From Lamellibrachia columna (taxonomy: Eukaryota > Annelida > Polychaeta > Sabellida > Siboglinidae), in assembly GCA_963662155.1 (NCBI GenBank), contig OY759263.1, forward strand, positions 19,183,047-19,247,046: a DNA stretch of 64,000 bases, in the 5' to 3' direction. Of the stretch, positions 36,901 through 48,900 are shown one piece after another. The notes under the pieces are model-generated. The model searched no databases and was not told the DNA's origin. It saw only the letters and a list, made by a program, of their open reading frames with translations. Made by a program: the position numbers and the translations under genes. How positions within the stretch are numbered: position 1 is the stretch's first letter; each line of letters starts with the position of its first letter.

Positions 36901-39900
36901 TTTCTTCGGAACAATTTTTTTTATTAAACATTTTGGAGTATTTACATGTATGTATATATGTTGTGTTCATTCAGTAGTAGAGTAGTTTGCAACAACAACT
37001 CCTTATTCAAGCAATTATCTATGATTTATTGGACTTGTTGGTTTCTTTCTTACATTTCCAAACTGATGTGCTGAACACTCCACATTAAAGCTGTGTTCAC
37101 GGGTATTCATGTTCACACACAGTTAGACCAACAGTTGGTTAAATTGCTGGATTTTGTTCAAACATTGTGGGGAGCTGCAATGACTGATACAGAAGTTAGA
37201 GACAATCAACGTAGTGCAAGAACCCTTACCCAATAAGTGATCATCAGTGAACTAATGGCCAGCATGTGTGGGAAAAGGATAGTTGGCTGGAAGAACTGGC
37301 TTCAAAGGACCATTGAATGGTGTGGAAACTGTACATGGTCTCTCAGCCTTGAATGCTATAGGGGCTAACACAAAACAAGCCAGCATTACTCCCAACTGTA
37401 GATTCCTTTGGTGTCTGGTATGTGAAGGTGGCTTACATGAAGAATTGCTCAACACAAGCTCACATGTTGACAGTTAGGCCTAATAACCTAATAAAATAGA
37501 ATTTTTATATGTGATTTAAATATTCAGTTGTAGTAGAAAAGTAATAGCTCAATTACTGTTCCATTGTTTACTATTACTGTTACATATTGTTCTGTTTTAA
37601 TCTATTATTATTACTGGAATATTTGTGGTAATTACTATTACCCCAGGCCTGCTCTGTCATTGGTGACAGTGACCCTTGCACTGGGTCACACTGACACTTA
37701 TACTAGGTCACTGTGACCTCTACATTGGTCACAGTTACCTGTTTGAATCTGGGTCACAATAACCTGCCGTAGCTGCATTAATATCATTGATTAATAATGA
37801 CACCCAATCAGGTAGATGAATCTTCATCCTCATCTGGGGAGAAAGTTGTTGATATCACACAAGAAGTGGAAGACATGAGTGAGGAGAGCAAGAAATGGCG
37901 ACAGCGTGTCGCCGTGGCAGCGGAATCCAGGGAGCGCCACTCGAGTCAGGAATGCGTGCGGGCCTCCTCGTCATCCATGTCTGGCGACATTCTCGAGGAT
38001 TTCTCATTTTCCGACGACGGCGAGCAGATTGGTAGTGCCGCTCAGGTTGGTGTTTTGTCAGAGCACATGCAAGAGCCATCTAGTGTTAGCGAAGAGAACT
38101 TGGCAAAACTGTCAAGTTGTACGACCGGTGCCATTGCAGAATTGACTGAGCATGTTGTGTCAATTCCAGCAGTGCCATTGACTGAAGAAAGTGCTCTTAA
38201 AACACATCCAAAGCTTGTGGAGAAGACATCAGAAGTAAAACCAAAATCATCTGTTGGTAAAGCTACTGTGAAGAAAAGTCCTGAGGCTGAGCATATCAAA
38301 GGAAAGTCCATAAAATTGACTGGTTCAAAAGCTGGACACCCAGAGACGAAAGGGTGCACTGGGAGTGGTACCAGTGTCTCATCAACCAAGAACAATTCTT
38401 CACCTAAAACAGATAAACGTCGTGCTTCCTGTGACTCGGGAAATGCTTCAACACCAACTAAGGGACACACTTCAAAGAAATCACTAACTAAGAAAGTTTA
38501 TTCGAATGCAGGCAGTTCTCTTCCACATTCTCCGGGCAGGAAAGACAGCGTGAAACAAAACCAGGACCGTTCAGATGTCACCAATGTCTCTCCTCAACAA
38601 CAGATGTCACAGCGCAGAAACTCTGCTCCCTCGGCTGTCCAAGAGAAAAAACCAAAGACTGCCACGCAGCCATTAGCCTCGACAAAAGCTGTCACAAAGC
38701 CAATGATAAGTCCCCATAGAGCATCAACAAGCATTGCATTACGCAGGGAAAAGTCTTCGACAAAAGAAAAGAAATTGCCATCGAAATCTGGCATCAAGGA
38801 AGTGGTGCAAGACGTTCATAAAGAGAAAGAGAAATATGTCGAGAAGGCTGATTCACACACAGATTTGAGAAGGGAGGTGCTGGCAACCGAAGACCACACA
38901 ACAGTAACAACTAGTGATGGTTTGCCGACCTGCAAAACCTCACTGTCCAAGATTGGTCATCACATGACTCTTGATGCAGCTGAGGTACAGTCATTGACAA
39001 AACCCGTTGTTGCAGGCGTTAATCGTTGCATGACTGTCGATCATGTCAGAAGTGTTGATCCGGCCAAATTAGCCGCAGAAGTTGAAGTTATCCCTGCACA
39101 TGTACTGAAAGAAGATGCCACTGGATCTAAAGCAGAATTAGATTCAAGCAGGAAACAGGAAGACATGCACAACACAAGCGTCAACATTATCCAGAAGATT
39201 GTGTCTACGAAGGATGGGGAAAAAGTTAGCCAACCAGCCAACAAGAATGCTACACACAAGTTAAATTCTGGACAAAAGGTTGATATTGAAAACAACAAAC
39301 AGGACCCTTCTAAAGCTAAGACACATCAGAGAGACTCGATCAATGAAACGCAGCAACAGTCATCAAATTCAGATGTCTGCAAAGGAAAGTCGGAGATGAA
39401 GAAGGTTCCAACAATACAGGATACAATCAGCGTGTTGATAAAACTTCCAGCAACCAGCAAGGAAAAGCTTGAACAGAATCAGTCTTCAGCCAAGCCTAAG
39501 GACCAGGATGTTCCTTACAAGGAAAAACTGGCAAAGAAAGAGGATCTAACAGTAAAAGTCTCGCCGAGGGTGTCGACTCCAATGAGACACCAGCGGGAGG
39601 ACACTCCTGTTCCGGAACAGGTGCCAACTATTTGCAAGTCTGTCCGATGCACCAGCAGCGTCCACGCGCCGGCAGTAAGTGCCCTGGCAGCTACTCCCCA
39701 TGACAAGACTTACGCGTTCATCGCATCACCTGATGAGAATCTGAAGGAGCACAGTAGCTGCGAAACCATACCAGACGATGAGAGTGATGGTTGTAACAGC
39801 CTTGACCTTGTGGTAGGTCATAGGAGAGGTCGTTGTGTTGATTGTTCATCTCATCTCTTTCTGTTTGGTTTGTGTTCGAAGTTGGCAAAACTGTTCATGT

Positions 39901-42900
39901 TGCCAGTTTGTTGATTTTGTTATATCAACTTCAGGTTTGAGCAGTAAAACTGCATTGGTCAACACTCAGGACAGTTGCAGAAACATTAGGAAGATGTGCT
40001 GCATTGTTATATCTGCAAAAACTCAGTTGAAACTGTCACAACGTATCAAGATTGTCTTTGACATGAGCTTTTACACCCATTCCAATGAGTTTACTATGAA
40101 TCACCATAAATCTTTGCTTAGCAACAGTTGTAACATCTTTATCGACCAATGTCATGTAAATGTGCCTTTACTTAGTAGCTATATATTGCATCATCATTGA
40201 CAGAATCTCAAAGTTTTAACCTTGAATGTTTATTTCCATGGTCTAGGGAATTTATGCCCAGGGTCTAGGGAATATGTGCACATGGTTTAGGGAATGTGTG
40301 CACATGGTCTAGGGAATTTGTGCCAATGGTCTATTGAATATGTGCACATGGTCTAGGGAATGTGTGCACAAGATCTAGGGAATTTGTACCCAGGGTTTAG
40401 GGGATGCGTGCATAGGGTCTAGCGAATTTGTACCTATGGTTTAGGGAGTTTGTCTTCAGGGTCTAGAAAAACTTGCTTTATGTATCAATGTTTGATCAAA
40501 CTGTAACTGATGGGACACTTTGTGATACGCACTTCTACTGGCAATTATAAAACACATGTATCGAGTAATGAATCTCTCCTACAGTTGGTTTGTTTTGTTA
40601 TTAGTTACTTAACCATTTACTAATTGTTGAATATTATTATTTAGTAAATGTTTTCAGAGAAGGACGTTGAAGAAGAAAAAGAAGGTACTAGTGGTATTTG
40701 AAGACACATCTGCATGCATTTATTTGAAATTGTTGTCTGCATGCAGTTTCACTAAGATAAAACGTGCCAAAGTTGATTTCAGCACGAATATCGTCTAGCT
40801 TCTTTGAATTTGTTGATTTTAAGCCCTTAATGTTTCCCCCCTGAAATTTATTATTCATATGCCAAAAAAATTATTGTCTCTACTAAATTTTTTGCTAAGG
40901 TGTCTTAAAGTTTAAAAATTGATAAATAATTGCAAAAAATGGCTGTCTAAAATAGGGGCTGTTTCTGCACCCCTAAACTTTACATTGTTCCCTTATATTA
41001 GATATACCTTGAATGATTTTGGTCCCAAGTTCGTAATGTGTCTGCACCCCTAAACTTTACATTGTTCCCTTATATTAGATATACCTTGAATGATTTTGGT
41101 CCCAAGTTCGTAATGTGTCTGGCCGTCCAAAGCAACCAAAAATGTCTGTCTATGATGCTAAATAAAATTTTATAGCTTCAAAAAAGTCTACATCCAAGTT
41201 GTAACTGATGTTATGTGGGTTTAAATGTCAATAAAAGAAAATATATTGTACATACAAACATTGCCTAATAACCCTAAAACATTACCATGACTGATCCGAC
41301 CTGCTCACCGTACATAACTCCTACAGCACATTGCTTTGTTATTCAATTTTTTTTGTCTTTGCTATGCTTTTACAATATTTCCTGTACCCATGATGCAATT
41401 AATGTGTACAGTACATGACATGTAATCTAATAACTACCCATTTGGTTGGTTTTGAGCTCTCAATGTGTGACATTTAATTTTTTCAAAATGTACTGCAAGG
41501 GAGTTTCCTTTACTTTCACTTTCAGTATGTATTTTTTTATTAATTCCCCAGTCATTATGCTACATCAATACACAGGCACATTCAGTTGTACATGTGCATG
41601 GAGACTACCTACTGCTATGCTGTCACTGCATGTACTGTGCCATAAAAGTCAACATCTCCGATGGTCGTTATTCACAATTGTTATATGAAACATTTGAAGC
41701 ATATTTAGGACTACACAGACATCATGGAGCAATTTCAAAAACATTTATATTGGATGTAGGAGGGTAGGAGATCAAGAGGAGATAGTTGATGGGTATGAAA
41801 ATATTGCTAGAAATATTTTTTCACTAAAGAAAGATAGTAGAACTAGAGGACATGAGGTAACATTAGTAAAGGATCAGTGTAGATTGGATGTCAGGAAGTA
41901 CGCATTCTCACAGAGGACGATACATAAATGGAACATATTACCTACAGATTGTGTAACAGCTAGCAGCGATACATATACATATCTCAAGAGGGCAGATTAC
42001 ACATAGATGAGAAAATGTTAGACTCTCGATAGGCCACAAGTACACAGATTTCTTCTATATGAGCTGTTATACTATATAATTAAATTGTGATTATTTATGA
42101 CCTCTTTGCATTTCTTTAAAGTTTGTATTTCAGTGTTGCCCATTCCTTCAGATTTCTGGCGAATCAACAGAAAGTGCACTAGAACTGAAGTTAGATGTTT
42201 ATACGTTGTCATTATTGTGTATTTTATTTCAGAAAGAAGAATTAAATGAAGGCAATGACGAATACAATTACGATGAAGAGGAATTTGAGGTAATGATAGT
42301 TCATTTACTTCCTGTTAGATGTAACAATAATGATACATTGATAGTAATAAAACCTTTATATTAGTGAAAATGTTCATCACGTTGGTAGATAATATTGAAG
42401 AAAAATTTTTCTTTTAAACCATGCTGTTGAGATTTACTTACTCAACGTTTCGTCTACCATCCATAGCCTTTGTCAGGAACTGAATTCTGGGATGACTAGT
42501 TCTGCTCGCCAGTTTCTGATGAAGGCTGCCGACGGTAGCCGAAATGTAGAGTAACTAAATCTTAATAGTTGTGATTAAAAAAAAAAAATTTTTTTTTTGC
42601 TATATATTCCATGGGTGACCGCCCCAAAAGCAGCTTTGCCACCATTTTTACTGAAAACTTGAGTTACAATTTGTAAGTCTTTCGAGAATACGGGCCCAGA
42701 GGCGCAATACACAAACCAGAATCGTTAAACTTGACATAACGTCCCATGAGAATTTAAGGTGAAAATGGAATTTACGAAAAAAAATTCTTTAATAAGGTAT
42801 AGTTTTGCATGATTGTGATGGGAGTTTGTTCCAAATGTTGTGCACAATTACAGAGAAAGATACAGTCGAACCTTGCTTTAAGGTCACCTCAATACTACAT

Positions 42901-45900
42901 CCACCTCGCCATTACTGTCACACTGGGACAGTTGCAAATTATTTCCATAATAGTAAAGTGTAGGACATTCAGTCCCAATAATATGATCATCTCCCTATTT
43001 AGGTTAGGGATTAATAAATAAATATAATAAATAATAATGCATTAAAGAGCTAAATTAATATTTTTGTCCCGGGCCTGGATGTCTAAACATAGAATCTTAG
43101 AAAAAATTCTCCACTATGCAAATCTAGGGACTTTGTATGTATACAAAATTCCTGTAATCCGAAAAACATTGGATGTGGCCAAGTCAAATGTCCACATAGA
43201 TTATAAAAAAATTAAAATCTATTTTTATTGGAGTTTTTCTCTGGTTGAAATTTTGCAGTAATCGGCTTTCCATTCATGGCATTTACAATGTGTTCCCAGT
43301 GCCCCTAATTTTTGTTTTGTTTTTGTGTGTTGGAGTGGTCAATCCGATCCAATTTTTGGTGAATTATTGGATTTTTTATATTTACAAAACCCCCAGCCTC
43401 ACAGTGCTGTCGTCCGCATTTGCAGGATTACGATGATGATTTTGAGGATGACGACGAAGAGAATGCTTCTGACAGAGATGAGGGGAACTGCAATGAAGCA
43501 TCAAATGATACTCAGACAAAAACCAGCGCTGTACGTAGAATTTCTGTTAAAAGTTATCTGCATAATTATGAACACTTGTAGAATTACAGCGTTTACTGTT
43601 TTACGTGCATACTCAACACCAGCCAAAGATTGATATATGTAACATGACATGACCAGCTTTGAATGGATTCCCATTCCGGTTTCTGGGAAAGTTATATTTG
43701 ACATGGGAATTTTAAAGAAATTTGATCATGTGACCCAAACTGGAAAAAGAATGGGGGAGATCCTGGCCGAAGTCTCGGTTCGTGCAGGTTTCGTTCGATG
43801 GATTTTTATTGCTGATTTAAAAAAAATCAATCGACGCCATGAAGTCATGGTTGTGGGTACACCCAAGGACAGAAGACAGCAATGAAGGCGAGGTGTCCAG
43901 AATGTAAACAGTATTACATTGGAGAAACAGTAAGATCATTAGACACAAGAGTTCTATGCCATTAAGAGAACTGGTATAGGATGCAATTTTTTCTTCAAAA
44001 TCATGGCTACTTTGCTTTTTTATGAGCAAGATAGACTTCTGGCATATGCATTTTGATAGTTTTTACTTGCTAAGCCCCACTGTATAGGTTAGAATAATTC
44101 AACACAATTTAAGCTGTCAGCTTCCTCAGTTCTGGTCATTCCGTACAGCCAAAGAACGACATGGATGAACTGTTGTCAGCCCTGGACAAGGAGAATGAAC
44201 GACTACTACATTCTGCAAAAAACAAACGAAGCACAGATCCGGTGAGTGTTTAGTACTATTGACTAAAGAAATTCTCATATAAATTTGCAGAAAATTGTCT
44301 GTCAGGAGAAAAGTTTTGCCAAAGAGTGTTGTGTATCATTAGACCACAAGTGTTTTAGACCATTAGGCCATCAGTGTTTTAGGCCATTAGACCACCAGTG
44401 TTTTAGACCATTAGGCCAATAGTGTTTTAGACCATTAGACCACCAGTGTTTTAGACCACCAGTGTTTTAGGCCGTCAGTGTTTTAGACAATTAGACCACC
44501 AGTGTCTTAGAACATTAGACCACCAGTGTTTTAGACCATTAGACTATCAGTGTTTTAGACCACTTGACCACCAGTGTTTTAGACCATTAGACCACCAGTG
44601 TTTTAGAACATTAGACCACCAGTGTTTTAGACCATTAGACCACCAGTGTTTTAGAACATTAGACCACCAGTGTTTTAGACCATTAGACCACCAGTGTTTT
44701 AGAACATTAGACCACCAGTGTTTTAGACCATTAGACCACCAGTGTTTTAGGACATTAGACCACCAGTGTTTTAGACCATTAGACCACCAGTGTTTTAGAA
44801 CATTAGACCACCAGTGTTTTAGACCATTAGACCACCAGTGTTTTAGAACATTAGACCACCAGTGTTTTAGACCACTAGACCTTCAGTGTTTTAGACCACC
44901 AGTGTTTTAGACCATTAGACCACCAGTGTTTTAGACCATTAGACCACCAGTGTTTTAGAACATTAGACCACCAGTGTTTTAGACCATTAGACCACCAGTG
45001 TTTTAGAACATTAGACCACCAGTGTTTTAGACCATTAGACCACCAGAGTGTTAGACCATTTTTCAGCATGATCATTCTATCAGAATTTAGCTTTGTTTTG
45101 TGTGATGGATGTATTATTGGAAGCAGTTCCTTTTTGAGTGATTACATAAAGTATGGAGTATGTAAGTTAACTCAGGTTGCATCATCAGATTATGGTTGAA
45201 ATCCTTGAAGAAACATGCTAAACCTCAATGTATTGAAAGTTGGAAGTTTCCAGAGGGATATGTTGTTATTTATAACGTAAAGGCTTTGGTACAAAATTTC
45301 AAGATGGGACATTTACTTGTAAACTTTAAATACATCACAAAAACGAGGAAGCAGTAATTGTATGCAACTCTACGTTATCAGTTGATATTGCTGTACAATG
45401 CAGGTGGTTTACATGCAGCCACACACCAAACAAATTCAACGGCCGTGATTGGTAAATATTGTCATAATACAAGCAGTGCCATTAGTTGATAAAATAATTC
45501 CATTTGGCTACCTGGTGACAGAGTGGAGTGAAGGAGCAGCCAATCCATAGAGAGATTGATCAAGGCGCAGACAATAGACGCACATTCATCAACTTCAGTT
45601 CAGCGAAGAAGAGTCACATGAGTAGTGTCGCAGCATCGAAGGCTCGTTGTCGTGGCAACGACCTGTTGAAGATGATCGAGTTGGACGTGGCGCACTACGA
45701 GTTGTTTGACATGCCACCGGTCAACGAGTACGAGTTGTACATGCGAACGTTTGGCTGCTCCAACACCCGACAGGTCAGTGGGTTGGTCTGGTGGAGGGTG
45801 GGGGGGATTCTGGCATGAATCTGTGCTTGTTGCTAACTGTGGTGATGCAAGTATTGAATTGTTTAGCTGCCTTGAAAACTTGTTTGCATTAAGGTAGGCA

Positions 45901-48900
45901 CCTAATGTGAAATCATAGTAATGAAACCTTGTAAAGGTTGTTTGGAATCCATTAGACCCCAACATCCCAAAAAGGGAACAAAAGTTGGGTGTCCCGTGCA
46001 GTTTTTTTAAATATAGTATAGTAACAGCTATCAGCAGCAAAATCAGAAAAATACTGTGCTCTGATCATAATCAGTCATAACAAGATTTATATCTTCACAT
46101 TGATGTCGCTGGGTGTGTTTTGCAGGAGTATGTTCACACTGATGTCGCTGGGTGTAATTTACAGGAGTATGTTCACATTGATGTCTCTGGGTGTGTTTTG
46201 TAGGAGTATGTTCACACTGATGTTGCTGGATGTGATTTACAGGCGTATGTTCATATTGATGTTGCTTGGTGTGATTTACAGGTGTATGTTCATATTGATG
46301 TTGCTGGGTGTAATTTACAGGAGTATGTTCACATTGATGTCGCTGGGTGTGTTTTGCAGGCGTATGTTCACACTGATATCTCTGGTTATGTTTTGCAGGC
46401 ATATGTTCACACTGATGTCGATGGGTGTGTTTTGCAGGCGTATGTTCACACCAGACATGCCAAGTCTACCGGTTTTCCCAGTAGACTACCGGTTTTTCAC
46501 CTCTTCTACCGGTCTACCGGTCGGTAGAACATTTCTACCGGTTTTTGCAATTTTGGGGGGGACATTTTTCATTTTATCAGTAAAATGGGCATCGTTGAGC
46601 GAAAAATCTTGACTTTCCAGTACATTCCGTTTGAATCTGAATCTCAGCCACGATTCCGGCGACCAGTGATATCGCAGCTACTGATCTCTGCTATATAATT
46701 ATAGCGAGTATAACTCCACGCCAGAACAGTTAAATTTTTCTTTCACTTTAATTATTTCTATCTACAATTTTTAATCATTGATCGCAAGTTTCTCCACGGC
46801 ACGATGAAGCACGCCACAGCGACTAAGCCGCGGTCACCACCTAAATCTAATAAGGCGAAGTATGCCAATGCATACAAGGTTACCTTCGAGGCCAATTTTC
46901 TGTGGGTCGAAAAAAGTTCTCGATCGACGAACCATGCGTTTTGAAGTTCATGCAATCGGCACTTTTCCATTGCGTCTGTCCATTTAGGCAATTTATTATG
47001 GTTACCGAATATAAATTATTACTTAGTAGTAGCTATAAAAAATGGTTGACTGTTAGTGTTATACACCGCTTATGGAATAAAGGGGAATGCACTAATGTAG
47101 TAATGGCGGATTGGCGGATATGGCTATGGATTTCTTTTCCCTTGAACTTGGCCACTGGAATTTCACCCGCACCCTTGGTACCGGTACTTGGTACTCTGTC
47201 AGCACTGCTGAAGTGCAAGTTGAACGAGGACACTATCTGTACCGAGTTCGCTCCCTGTGAGCACACACTGCGGCTGGCGCGTGTCGCACGGCATCTAACG
47301 ACTTGTGCATTAGCTCGGCACAGGAGTGAGTGTGAATTTTATTTAGAGCATTTTGTTGTACAGCTGTATCTATATGTTGTTTGTATTTTGTTGTACAGCT
47401 GTATCTATATGTTGTTTGTATTTTGTTGTACAGCTGTATCTATATGTTGTTTGTATTTTGTTGTACAGCTGTATCTATATGTTGTTTGTATTTTGTTGTA
47501 CAGCTGTATCTATATGTTGTTTGTATTTTGTTGTACAGCTGTATCTATGTTGTTTGTATTTTGTTGTACAGCTGTATCTATATGTTGTTTGTATTTTGTT
47601 GTACAGCTGTATCTATATGTTGTTTGTATTTTGTTGTACAGCTGTATCTATGTTGTTTGTATTTTGTTGTACAGCTGTATCTATATGTTGTTTGTATTTT
47701 GTTGTACAGCTGTATCTATATGTTGTTTGTATTTTGTTGTACAGCAGTATCTATATGTTGTTTGTATTTTGTTGTACAGCTGTATTTATGTTGTTTGTAT
47801 TTTGTTGTACAGCTGTATCTATATGTTGTTTGTATTTTGTTGTACAGCTGTATCTATATGTTGTTTGTATTTTGTTGTACAGCTGTATCTATGTTGTTTG
47901 TATTTTGTTGTACAGCTGTATCTATATGTTGTTTGTATTTTGTTGTACAGCTGTATCTATATGTTGTTTGTATTTTGTTGTACAGCTGTATCTATATGTT
48001 GTTTGTATTTTGTTGTACAGCTGTATTTATGTTGTTTGTATTTTGTTGTACAGCTGTATCTATATGTTGTTTGTATTTTGTTGTACAGCTGTATCTATAT
48101 GTTGTTTGTATTTTGTTGTACAGCTGTATCTATGTTGTTTGTATTTTGTTGTACAGCTGTATCTATATGTTGTTTGTATTTTGTTGTACAGCTGTATCTA
48201 TATGTTGTTTGTATTTTGTTGTACAGCTGTATCTATACGTTGTTTGTATTTTGTTGTACAGCTGTATCTATATGTTGTTTGTATTTTGTTGTACAGCTGT
48301 ATCTATATGTTGTTTGTATTTTGTGTATTTATACATTAGTGTATTTTTTATTTAAGTCATTTGCACATTCCAGGCAGTTTTTACATTTATATTTATCAAT
48401 CTCAGTCAGAATTGTATATAGCTTTGTATATTTCTTGCATGGTATTTTTATTTAATTTATCAGTATTGCCTTATTTAACAGTATTTTTCTGTAATCTGTA
48501 CTTTATTAAGTGCCCTTTTATCAACATGATGGTTCATGCTGATTTGTTCTTGTTTTCTACATTGCTGCATGTCTAGCCTGTTTGTAATTATTGTTGTATA
48601 ATTTTTATATATTTTTATCATTTGAACATTTCAGTATAGAATGCGCGTGTATCCATAATTGAAATGTGGAGCATTTTATTGTTTTCACAGCTGTTTTTGT
48701 CCATTACCTTAATTTTTATGGACCTTGCATCGTTCTTAGTATTTTTTATATGATTTATAATTTTTTGGCAATGCATTTTAGCATTATTTTTATTGTATAT
48801 AATTGTAATTTCTTGTGTATTAGAAGTATATGCTGTGTATGTTTATGTAATTGAAAAGTGGAGCATCTAGCTATTTTCACTGCTATGTTTTTATCCATTA

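Noticed and set aside
37797..37811. ATG at 37797 as a gene start
   Set aside because: It lies upstream of a splice acceptor that keeps phase with the earlier exons, and the conserved N-terminus is encoded much further upstream.
46902..48455. 517-codon plus-strand frame (and two others over 320 codons)
   Set aside because: They are products of the 35-bp minisatellite, open in all three frames, with Cys/Leu/Tyr/Val monotony and no domain.
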